This document shows positions 8,193-15,645 of a stretch of 64,000 nt of DNA, piece by piece. The position numbers were made by a program, and so were the translations under genes. Under the pieces are notes generated by a model. That model was given only the letters and a program-made list of their open reading frames with translations, did no database searches and was not told where the DNA came from. This DNA comes from Actinomadura graeca (GTDB lineage Bacteria > Actinomycetota > Actinomycetes > Streptosporangiales > Streptosporangiaceae): the NCBI RefSeq assembly GCF_019175365.1, contig NZ_CP059572.1, positions 3,720,001-3,784,000 of the forward strand, in the 5' to 3' direction. Position 1 is the first letter of the stretch; every line of letters begins with the position of its first letter.

Positions 8193-9122
8193 CTAGGAGT
8201 GCGACGGCAAGGAGATCAGTTCGGCGACGGCCTCGGGGATGGTGCCCACCAGGGCGGCCGAGGCGGGCAGCCGGCCGCGCGCCCAGCCGGGCCCGCCGAC
8301 CACCAGCCGGTACGGCGGACGGGACGGCGGAAGCCCGTCCAGCCAGGTGGGCTCGCCGGTCTCGGCGGTCTGCGACCAGATGAACACCCCGCCCGGACCG
8401 GCCCGCCTGATCGCGGCGGCCAGCGCGGTGGGCGGCACGCGCGCCCCCAGAATCCGCGTCGGGACGCCGGCTTCGGCCAGGGCGGCGGCCAGCGCGTAGA
8501 CGGGCAGGCTGTGCTGCTCCTCCGGCGCGCACGCCAGCAACACGGGACGGCCGTCCGCCGCGCCCGAGGGGGTGGTCAGCTCCGCCAGGCAGCCGAGGAG
8601 GACCGTGGACAGCAGATGCTCGACCTCCACGCACTCCCCGGTCGCCCTGTGCTTGCGCCCGATGCCCGCCAGGACGGGGACGATCAGCCCGTCCCACGCC
8701 GCCGCGACCCCGTCCCGGCGCAGCGCGTCCCGGACGGTCCCGGCCATCGCGGGCTGGTCCAGCGCCATCGCCGCCCGGGCCAGGCCGCGCACCGCGGCCG
8801 CGCGCGGCGGGGCGGCGGTCCCGGCCAGGGGGACGCGGCGGCCGCCGGCGCCGTGCGCCCGGGGCGCGGGCTCGCCGGGCGGCTCGTCCAGCGCGACCCG
8901 GGCGGCCTCGCCGGGCGGGACCCCGGCGAGGATCTGCCGCTGCATGACCGCCAGCCGCGCCAGGTCGGACGGCGTGTAGCGCCGGTGACCACCGGGGCTG
9001 CGCCCGCTCGGGCCGATCCCGTACCGGCGGTCCCAGGTGCGCAGGGTGGAGGCGGCCACGCCGAGGCGCTGCGCCACCGCGCCCACGCCCAGCCCGGCCT
9101 CCCGGCCTCCCGGCCTCTCCAT
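8193..9122 (-). CDS. MerR-type regulator with B12-binding domain (CarH/LitR-like)
   Basis: 309 aa. The N-terminal MerR HTH is clear (VGAVAQRLGVAASTLRTWDRRYGIGPS and SPGGHRRYTPSDLARL). It is followed by a helical bundle ending in VEVEHLLS and a Rossmann-like B12-binding domain with PEEQHSLP, where ExHxxG is expected. CarH/LitR proteins use adenosylcobalamin as a light sensor: they repress in the dark and release DNA on illumination. The CarH motif W-x9-EH appears here as H-x9-EH, and the Gly of ExHxxG is Pro, so cofactor handling may differ. The ATG at 9122 has GGGGAG upstream; an upstream TTG is unlikely. The likely target is the sigma factor gene just downstream. Confidence 0.85.
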   Translation of the reverse strand: MERPGGREAGLGVGAVAQRLGVAASTLRTWDRRYGIGPSGRSPGGHRRYTPSDLARLAVMQRQILAGVPPGEAARVALDEPPGEPAPRAHGAGGRRVPLAGTAAPPRAAAVRGLARAAMALDQPAMAGTVRDALRRDGVAAAWDGLIVPVLAGIGRKHRATGECVEVEHLLSTVLLGCLAELTTPSGAADGRPVLLACAPEEQHSLPVYALAAALAEAGVPTRILGARVPPTALAAAIRRAGPGGVFIWSQTAETGEPTWLDGLPPSRPPYRLVVGGPGWARGRLPASAALVGTIPEAVAELISLPSHS

Positions 9123-9207
9123 GCGCTCGACTCCCCGCGTCGTCCCGGATCGCAAAGCGTACGATCTACCAGGTCTTCGCCAGAACTCCGCGCACCGGTT
9201 TCATGGC

Positions 9208-9690
9208 CTATCCGGGGGCGGTCCTCCGCCGCGAGTGCCGGCGGTCGGTCCCGGTCGCGCGGCCGGCCCCGTCGGCGCCCCGCTCGGTGATGTGCAGGCG
9301 CGTGTGCAGCCCGGTGATGTGCAGCACGCGCATGACCTGCGGCTGCGGGTGGTGCAGGCGGAGCTGGTGGCCGCGATCGCTCATCAGCTGATGGGCCCAC
9401 ACGAGGACGGACAGGCCGCTGGAATCGGCGAAGCCGAGCTGCGACAGGTCCAGCAGCAGCCGCTGCGGGGCATGCGCCTCGACCGCCGCCCGGATGTGGA
9501 ACCGGAGATCGTCGGCGGTGGCCACGTCGAGCTCGCCGCTGAGGCGCAGCACCGTCGTGGACCCGTCCTGCTGGACGTCGACGGCCAGCATGAGCACGCT
9601 GTCGGCGGAGACGTCCCGGCCGACGACGAGCGGGCCCGCCCGTCTAGGCGACGTGCCGGGTTGGGCAGGTGTGTTGTCGATCGAAGTCAC
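9208..9690 (-). CDS. STAS-domain anti-sigma factor antagonist
   Basis: About 160 aa. The SpoIIAA/RsbV-type STAS fold is visible: VLRLSGELDVATADDLR, then LLLDLSQLGFADSSGLSVLV with the conserved serine pair that a partner kinase would phosphorylate, then a VMRVLHITGL end. N- and C-terminal extensions look disordered. Such proteins bind RsbW-like anti-sigma kinases to free a sigma factor. No kinase gene is adjacent. I chose the GTG at 9690 because GGAGG precedes it, although the spacer is short; an internal ATG at 9591 lacks a site. Confidence 0.82.
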   Translation of the reverse strand: MTSIDNTPAQPGTSPRRAGPLVVGRDVSADSVLMLAVDVQQDGSTTVLRLSGELDVATADDLRFHIRAAVEAHAPQRLLLDLSQLGFADSSGLSVLVWAHQLMSDRGHQLRLHHPQPQVMRVLHITGLHTRLHITERGADGAGRATGTDRRHSRRRTAPG

Positions 9691-9857
9691 AGAGCCTCCA
9701 TGGGCTACGAGGAATCTCCGCGACCGGACGGGGGCAGGGGCCGGGCCGAGACAAAGCAAGCGAGCGGTCCTATCAGGTCGGACACGCAGACGATGGATGA
9801 GATCGGGTCAGGGGTCGTCGGACGGGTGGGGGGACCTTGCCGGACGGGTGAGGGAAG

Positions 9858-10556
9858 CTAAGAGACGCCCTTTTCCAGGATCTCGGCGGCCAGGTCGGCG
9901 ACGCGGCGGCGGTTGTCACGCGCCTGCTTGCGCAGCCGGTTGAAGGCGGAAACGGCGTCCACCCTGTGGGTGGCCATCAGGTAGCCGATCGCCCGCTCGA
10001 TGATCACGCGGTAGTCCAGCGCGTACTGCAGCTGGGTCGCGGTGACGCTGTGCTCCTGCGAGGACACCGCGGCGGCCATCAGCTCGCTGATCAGCCCCGC
10101 GTAGGCGCGCAGGGCCGAGATGTCGGAGTCGTCCCACCCGTACGGCTGCGACCTGTAGACGTTCAAGGTGCCGACCGGGCTGCCCCCCAGCAGTATCGGC
10201 ACCCCGGCCACCGCCCGCACGCGCTCGTCCAGCACCTCGACGAGCTGGGGCCAGCGGGCGTCGGAACGCACGTCCTTGGTGGAGACGGGGTGGCCGACGA
10301 CGTAGGTGTCCCAGCACGGGCCCTCTTCGGCCTGGATCTGGGCCTGCTCCAATGACCGCCCGACCTCGTCGGAGGCCGCCACGTAGTGGAGCTGTTCCTC
10401 CTCGTCGATGAGCATGATGCCGGCGCCGTCGTAGCCGAACAGCTCGTCCACCGAACTGACCACCCGCTGGAGCGCGCGCACGACGTCGGTCTCGTACGGC
10501 GTCTTGCGCAGGAACTCAAGGCTGGTGTGCAGGGCTTCGGTGTCGATATGCATCAT
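9858..10556 (-). CDS. GAF-ANTAR domain RNA-binding regulator
   Basis: 232 aa. A GAF domain covers about residues 20-160 (DELFGYDGAGIMLID, EEGPCWDTYV, VAGVPILLGGSPVGTLNVY). It is followed by an ANTAR domain (YALDYRVIIERAIGYLMATHRVDAVSAFNRLRKQARDNRRRVADLA). ANTAR domains bind tandem RNA hairpins and act as antiterminators; the GAF part would supply the signal. An AAGGAC site precedes the tandem ATG start. It lies about 50 bases downstream of another GAF gene on the same strand, so the two are probably one operon. Confidence 0.9.
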   Translation of the reverse strand: MMHIDTEALHTSLEFLRKTPYETDVVRALQRVVSSVDELFGYDGAGIMLIDEEEQLHYVAASDEVGRSLEQAQIQAEEGPCWDTYVVGHPVSTKDVRSDARWPQLVEVLDERVRAVAGVPILLGGSPVGTLNVYRSQPYGWDDSDISALRAYAGLISELMAAAVSSQEHSVTATQLQYALDYRVIIERAIGYLMATHRVDAVSAFNRLRKQARDNRRRVADLAAEILEKGVS

Positions 10557-10605
10557 GATCTATGTCCTTGGATGGCGGACCGGCGGTCGGAGGGCTGGGC
10601 GAGCA

Positions 10606-11172
10606 CTACGGCCATCCGTGGTCGTCCGACGCGGAATGCGCGGCGAGACGGACCAGCAGATCGGCTGCCGTGTCGGCGAGGTGCTCACCGACCGCGATCT
10701 GGTCCCGCGTCCAGGTGCACGGGGTCACCCGGTAGAAGTTCAAGGCCCCGATGACCCCTCCGTCGAGGTGGACCGGCACCGACAGCACCGCCCTCACCGG
10801 CGCCGCCCGGCGCGCCAGACGCGCGTAGCCGGGCCCGTCCCGGCGCTCCAGGTCCCCCACGGCGACGGGGTGGTCGGCGGCCACGGACTCTTGCGCGGGC
10901 CCGACCTGCTCGGCCTGCTGCGCGTACTCCAGCTCCAGGCCCTCCGCCGTTGACCCGCCCACGGCACGCAGTTCACTTGTCTCGGCGGCCAGCATCAGGG
11001 CCACGCCGTCCGTCCTGGAGATGAGCGCCATTGAGCGCAGCGCAGCGGCCAGCCGCCCGGCGACCGCGGACCACCGCTGGCGGACGTCCGTCCCCCGCCC
11101 GGCGCCCTTGGAGCCGTCCCGCGGTTCCTGCCGATGGTCATAATGATCACCGATGTCGCGCTCGTTCGCCAC
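10606..11172 (-). CDS. GAF-domain protein lacking ANTAR
   Basis: 188 aa. It aligns by eye with the GAF half of the next gene downstream (ADHPVAVGDL, RAVLSVPVHLDGGVIGALNFYRVTPCTW) but ends without an ANTAR domain. The N-terminal 35 residues are charged and probably disordered. It may act as a sensor partner for the GAF-ANTAR protein. The start is a GTG with AAGGGA upstream. No catalytic motif is visible. Confidence 0.78.
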   Translation of the reverse strand: MANERDIGDHYDHRQEPRDGSKGAGRGTDVRQRWSAVAGRLAAALRSMALISRTDGVALMLAAETSELRAVGGSTAEGLELEYAQQAEQVGPAQESVAADHPVAVGDLERRDGPGYARLARRAAPVRAVLSVPVHLDGGVIGALNFYRVTPCTWTRDQIAVGEHLADTAADLLVRLAAHSASDDHGWP

Positions 11173-11391
11173 GATGGTCCCTTCGGGCAGGCTGAAAGCA
11201 CTGATCCGCGGACACAGGGCGGAACTTCGTCCCCTACCCTACCCGCCCCGCACGCGCCCACACCACCAAGCCACTCCGCCCACGACCTGCGCCCGAGCTA
11301 ACCCCCACCAGCACCGGGCAAGCCGGCGCGCACGGCCGGGGGGCCGCCGTCCCGCCGATCAAGGACAACCGGTCCCGTTCCAACAGTCACC

Positions 11392-11655
11392 TCATCCAAA
11401 GGGCTCACCACGGCGGGGCCTCTCCAGGGGCGGAGCGCCACGCGCGGCGCGGATCACCATCGCCAGGCACTCCGATCGGCGGGAATCGGCGAGGACCCAG
11501 CACAGCGCTCCCAGGGCGGCCAGCACGACGACCGCCAGGGCGGCCAGCCCGACCAGCATCGGCGCCCCCGCAGCCGTGACCACCGGCGGCACCGAGATCA
11601 CGACGCCCAGCGGCCCGCCCACCCGCGCGGCCCTCCTCGCCCTTGCCCACCTCAT
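11392..11655 (-). CDS. Small membrane protein of unknown function
   Basis: About 87 aa from the ATG at 11655, which follows a GGTGGAG. It has a basic N-terminus, one long hydrophobic helix (VGLAALAVVVLAALGALCWVLA) and a cytoplasmic-type tail with DSRRSECLAMVIRAARG. This tail resembles small actinobacterial membrane proteins that end in a D-x-x-R-x-x-x-L-x-x-x-I-R-A pattern. No function can be assigned. The longer ORF to 11772 has Arg/Ala-rich N-terminal residues that look like read-through. Confidence 0.5.
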   Translation of the reverse strand: MRWARARRAARVGGPLGVVISVPPVVTAAGAPMLVGLAALAVVVLAALGALCWVLADSRRSECLAMVIRAARGAPPLERPRRGEPFG

Positions 11656-11772
11656 GACACTCCACCCGTGCGCCGACGCGGCGGTTTCGGCCCGTTGTGC
11701 CGCTCTCCGGCCGCGCCCCCACGGCCGCGCGGCCCACGGAACCGCGATCATCCGCGCTTGAGCGGGGAGCAC

Positions 11773-12046
11773 GGGACACCGATTCCGTTACATTCCTTAT
11801 GCCGCGAAGAATCGGCGACTGCAACATGCACGGCCACAAGCAGTGCAGCATTGACAACAATGTATCGGAAAGGAAAGAACGTCACCGTGGGCCCACGGAC
11901 CGGAGTTTGTCCAGCTCAGCCCACTATTAAAAACGGCGCGAGCGATCCAGTCGCGCGACGGTGCAACTATCGCGTGCACTTTCATTGCAAGCGATACCTC
12001 CCTAGGCTCGACTATTATCGCCATTTGAGAACGGAAGGTGAACGGG
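11773..12046 (+). promoter_or_regulatory. Upstream region of the DUF5753 regulator
   Basis: AT-richer than the surroundings, particularly 11925-12030, and carrying TTGCAA at 11985-11990 and an AT-rich ACTATTAT about 20 bases on. These are plausible but non-consensus promoter elements. No gene recognised in it. Confidence 0.35.
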
Positions 12047-12970
12047 ATGGCAGCGGGAGCGGCCCCGAGCGTCCGCAAGCAGCGTCTGGGCGTGGCCCTG
12101 CGCCGCCTGCGGGAGGGACGCGGCCTCAGCGCGGACACGGCCGGCCGGCGTCTGGGCTGGTCGGCGTCCAAGGTGAGCCGCATCGAGGGGGCGCGCATCG
12201 GCGTGGATCTCGCCGACCTGCGTGCGATGCTCCGCCTGTACGGGGCCGACGCGCACCTGGGCGAGGAGTTGCTCGTCCTCGCACGTGAGGCGGCCAGAAA
12301 CGGGTGGTGGACCAAATACCCCGAGAGCCAGTTGGGCGGGCTGGGGGCCTTCATCGCTTTGGAGGACGAGGCCAGTTCCATTTTCGCGTTCGAAGCCGAC
12401 ACCGTGCCCGGCCTCCTCCAGACCGAGGAATACGCCAGGCAGCTGTTCCTCGGATACGTCGAGATCGCCTCACGGCCACGAGCCGAGGTGGAACGCCGCC
12501 TGGAGATCCGCCTGCGGCGCCAGCGGCTGATCCGGCCGCCCGAACGGCTCTCCCTCTGCGTCGTCCTGGACGAGGCGGTCCTGCTGCGGCGCGTCGGCAC
12601 CGCGTCGACGATGAGCCGGCAGTTGCTGCACCTGGTCGAGCTCGCCGACCTCCCGTCGGTCACGCTCCGCGTGCTGGCACTCGACGCCGACCACGGCGCG
12701 GGACTGAGCTCCTTCATCCTTCTGGAGTTCGAACCGGCCTACGGCGTGGAGTTCCCCTCGGTGGTCCATGTGGAGAGCACCGAGTCCATGCACGCCCAGG
12801 ACGAGGCCCGGGTCCACGAGTACGGGTTGTTCCGCCGGTGGCTGGCGGACCACAGCCTCGGGGAGCGGGACTCGGTCGCTGCAATTCTCGAAGCACAGGA
12901 GCAATGGGCACGAAAAGGTCGCGACGCGCTGCCCGCCGGGGATGACGGCGCTCTGCACGCGCCCCGGTGA
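12047..12970 (+). CDS. XRE-family HTH regulator with DUF5753
   Basis: 307 aa. The N-terminal HTH (LRRLREGRGLSADTAGRRLGWSASKVSRIEGAR) is followed by the DUF5753 ligand or protein-binding domain (WWTKYPE, FEADTVPGLLQTEEYARQLF, RLLIRPP-like core, LDEAVLLRRVG, and a W-LAD end). These proteins are abundant in actinomycetes and usually pair with a small DUF397 protein, as here 109 bases downstream. They are thought to act as transcription factor plus partner in development or secondary metabolism. The ATG at 12047 follows GGAAGGTG; a GTG nine bases earlier is less likely. Confidence 0.9.
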   Translation: MAAGAAPSVRKQRLGVALRRLREGRGLSADTAGRRLGWSASKVSRIEGARIGVDLADLRAMLRLYGADAHLGEELLVLAREAARNGWWTKYPESQLGGLGAFIALEDEASSIFAFEADTVPGLLQTEEYARQLFLGYVEIASRPRAEVERRLEIRLRRQRLIRPPERLSLCVVLDEAVLLRRVGTASTMSRQLLHLVELADLPSVTLRVLALDADHGAGLSSFILLEFEPAYGVEFPSVVHVESTESMHAQDEARVHEYGLFRRWLADHSLGERDSVAAILEAQEQWARKGRDALPAGDDGALHAPR

Positions 12971-13079
12971 CAAAGCCCCGCCGGTCTCCGGCGAATCCGG
13001 AGGATCTCCAATCGGTTTTTGCTGTGCCACGGCTCAGGTTCCGCCCTCTCGGCCGGTTGATGTCGGGCAGGATGTTGTA

Positions 13080-13313
13080 GTGAATTCACACAGGACACTT
13101 GGCCTATCTCAGGTCACATCAGTCACACATGTCCCATGGCGCCGTTCCGCGGCGTGCCAGGCCAACAACGGGTGCGTCGAGCTTGCTCGCCTGGAGGTCG
13201 GCGTTCTTGGGGCTCGGGACGGGGCGACGTCGGACAGCGGCGTGATCAGGTTGAGCCCGCGGGGGCTTCGTGACCTGTTCGACGCCATCGGGCGGGGCGC
13301 CTACGACCTCTGA
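13080..13313 (+). CDS. DUF397 partner protein
   Basis: 77 aa from the GTG at 13080. The C-terminal 45 residues are classic DUF397: NNGCVELARLEVGVLGARD, then VIRLSPRGLRDLFDAIGRGAYDL. The N-terminal 30 residues are less typical of the family. It is the expected partner of the DUF5753 regulator immediately upstream. An AGG lies 8 bases before the GTG, and there is no in-frame ATG nearby. Confidence 0.8.
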   Translation: MNSHRTLGLSQVTSVTHVPWRRSAACQANNGCVELARLEVGVLGARDGATSDSGVIRLSPRGLRDLFDAIGRGAYDL

Positions 13314-13327
13314 CCTGTCGTCCGCAC

Positions 13328-13365
13328 GCCGGTCCGGCCGGAGGGGGAGCCCTCACCGGACCGGC
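13328..13365. terminator. Bidirectional hairpin terminator
   Basis: A perfect 10-bp stem GCCGGTCCGG / CCGGACCGGC with an 18-base loop, between the convergent DUF397 and DUF4157 genes. Confidence 0.65.
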
Positions 13366-13378
13366 ACGGCACGGCCGT

Positions 13379-15055
13379 TCACCGGTTCCCACCCGGGCCG
13401 TAAGCGTGGGGGATGTCCCAGATCCAGGAACTGTCGCCCTGCTGCCTGACCTCTCCGACTCCGGCGGCGACCTGCGCGCGAAGGTCCCTGGTGTTCCCCG
13501 AGCTCGCGGTGTCCGCGAACAGCCGTCTGACGACCTGCGCGTCGATCTGGGCCAGGCACCACACCTCGAGCGCCGCATTCGGCCACGTCCCGATGTCGTC
13601 GGTCGACCACGAGTCGGCCATCGCGAGACCCTGCATGAGCTGCTCCACCAGGTCGGGCTGGTGGAGGTTGATCCCTATCCCTGCGGCTTGGAACATTTCG
13701 CCGATCTGCGTGAGCGGACGCCCGCGGAGCCTGCTCAGGTCCCAGTGCAGCGCATACCATCCGGCGTCGTTCAGGCTGATGAGGTGGGAGAGATGACGGG
13801 CTTCGTCGTTGCCGTCCGCCTGCATCGTCCTGTCGATGAAGACCGTCTCCAGGTCCGGTGTGTAGCAGAAGTGGTCCGTCCATTCGACGGCCCGGGCCTG
13901 CGTGGGCCAAGGGTCGGCCACGACCCACTCCGAGGGGTCCTCGTTCACCCCGCCGATGATCACGAACCAGTGGGATTGCTGAGGGGACATCACCATCCTG
14001 ATCGTCTCCCCTCGGGCATAGCGCCGAAGAAGGGAGAACGTGCACTGAGCGGATGACTCGCAGATCATGCTCCGTGCGTGCAGGGCCTTCGCCGCCGACA
14101 GATCGCGTGCGTCGGGCCGGCTGGTGAGCCGTGAAAAGTCCCAGAAGCCGTTGTGCTGCTGGACGACCGCGCGCAGGGACGCGTTGTACAGCGTGTGGAT
14201 CAGGGCCGCTTGCTGGTTCGCGGCGTGCCGGGTGTCCGCCTGAATATCCCTGATGGCGTCGTTCGCGATGTGAAGGCGCCGCAGGACCCGGGAGGAGAGG
14301 TATTCGCCCGGGGCCCGCTGGACGACGGGGTCCCGCGCCTGCCCGCCGTGGTGAGCGCGTCCCTCATCGAGCTGGTGCCGCCCGTTCTCCGGCTCTCGCC
14401 CGGGCCCGCGAAGCGCCTCCCCCATGGCGGTGTTCCCGGCGAGGCGTTGCAGGGCGAGGGCCGTCCGCGGCGCTCCCCCACCCGTATCGGCTCCGGCCAG
14501 CGGCACGGACATGGCGCGCTTGGCGTTGGCCTCGGCCTCACGCTCGAAACGGTCACCGGGGTCGCTGACGGACAGTCCCTGGCCGTTGTCGGTGCCCGCC
14601 ACCGGGCCGCTGCGCTGCTGGATGACGTGCGTCAGCTCATGGGCGAGGGTGTGCTTGTCCGCGCCGCCCGCGCCGACCACCACATGGGAGCCGGACGTGT
14701 AGGCACGCGCCCCGATCTCGGCGGCCGACCGCTGCGCGACGGCGTCGTCGTGGATGCGGACGTCGCCGAAGTCCGCGCCCAGGCGCTGCTCCATCTCGTC
14801 CCGCAGCCCGCTTCCCAGGGGACGTCCCGACGAGCGCAGGACATCGTGCACCGCCGACCGCTGGACCGCGGTCCCGTGACCGCAACCGGCGTGGTGGACG
14901 TGCCGCTGGGTCTCCAGCGCGGCGGTCACCGCGGCGTTGCCCGCCGTCCGCTGCAGAGCCAGCAGAGCCGACATCGGTTCCGCCGCCCTTGGCTGAGCGG
15001 CATCCGCCGCACGCTCTTCACTGCCCCGCCTGCCCGGTCGCACCTGTTCCCGCAC
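13379..15055 (-). CDS. eCIS-associated DUF4157 protein with papain-like C-terminal domain
   Basis: 558 aa. Residues about 60-200 form the DUF4157 'eCIS core' domain: RSAVHDVLRSSGRPL, RLGADFGDVRIHDD, ARAYTSGSHVVVG and HTLAHELTHVIQQR with an HExxH motif (about 139-143). This domain marks proteins tied to extracellular contractile injection systems, where it is a leader-like part of effectors. The unique C-terminal region holds Cys338 (SSAQCTFSLL), His362 (QSHWFVII) and Asp381 (WVVADPWP), an order consistent with a papain-like cysteine protease or deamidase triad. An LQRxAGNxA word occurs twice, before and after DUF4157. The GTG at 15055 follows GGGAGG. No sheath, tube or baseplate genes are in the window. 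Confidence 0.82.
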   Translation of the reverse strand: MREQVRPGRRGSEERAADAAQPRAAEPMSALLALQRTAGNAAVTAALETQRHVHHAGCGHGTAVQRSAVHDVLRSSGRPLGSGLRDEMEQRLGADFGDVRIHDDAVAQRSAAEIGARAYTSGSHVVVGAGGADKHTLAHELTHVIQQRSGPVAGTDNGQGLSVSDPGDRFEREAEANAKRAMSVPLAGADTGGGAPRTALALQRLAGNTAMGEALRGPGREPENGRHQLDEGRAHHGGQARDPVVQRAPGEYLSSRVLRRLHIANDAIRDIQADTRHAANQQAALIHTLYNASLRAVVQQHNGFWDFSRLTSRPDARDLSAAKALHARSMICESSAQCTFSLLRRYARGETIRMVMSPQQSHWFVIIGGVNEDPSEWVVADPWPTQARAVEWTDHFCYTPDLETVFIDRTMQADGNDEARHLSHLISLNDAGWYALHWDLSRLRGRPLTQIGEMFQAAGIGINLHQPDLVEQLMQGLAMADSWSTDDIGTWPNAALEVWCLAQIDAQVVRRLFADTASSGNTRDLRAQVAAGVGEVRQQGDSSWIWDIPHAYGPGGNR

Positions 15056-15350
15056 GGACGCCTCCCCACGAATGGACGCACCTCCACGCTCCCCCGGTGC
15101 ACGCGGTCGTGGGAAGGCCGCCGAGGACAGCACCAAGGGCACGACCCCGTGCCCTTCCGATCAGACGCTGACGCCGCGAGGAACCGTCATCGAAGGGCTC
15201 CGCGGGCTTGGAAGGGCGTCCGGGTCGTGTCCGCGGGCGATGCCGTCGCCGTCCGCGTGATGGCGGTGGGTCATGGGGCGGCAGGCGTCTCGTCCGACGA
15301 AGGCCGCGCCTGTCGGGTGGCGGTTCATGGCGTGTCGGTAGACTTCGCGG

Positions 15351-15530
15351 TGCGGATGGTTCACTCGGTGACGAGTGTCGTAAGAGGGAACCCGGTGCGA
15401 ATCCGGGACTGCCCCGCAGCGGTGAGCGGGAACGACCGCCGTCATACGCACTGGGCCGCACGGCCTGGGAAGCGACGGCCAGTAGGACGCCTCCTGGAGG
15501 CGATGCCCGCGAGTCCGAAGACCTGCCTCC
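15351..15530 (+). ncRNA. Cobalamin riboswitch
   Basis: The B12-box wording is complete: AAGAGGGAACCCGGTGCGAA, then CCGGGACTGCCCCGCAGCGG and TGAGCGGGAACGA. A CTGGGAAGCGACGGCCAGTAGGA arm follows, then the GCGAGTCCGAAGACCTGCC end. It lies about 115 bases before metE on the same strand. Adenosylcobalamin binding is expected to reduce expression of this B12-independent methionine synthase. Ends are approximate; the 5' stem may begin near 15340. Confidence 0.95.
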
Positions 15531-15645
15531 GCCCGCGTGCCGACCGGCGCGCGGTGGTCTGCGGCCTCGCGGGAAGGTCGGCGGCGCGCTCCCAGCGCGT
15601 CCCTGCGCCCGCGGGTCCGCCCATGGCACAGCGAGGGAAGCCGCC

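Noticed and set aside
15391..15411. tRNA-like GGTGCGAATCC loop
   Set aside because: It belongs to the cobalamin riboswitch; no acceptor or anticodon stems surround it.
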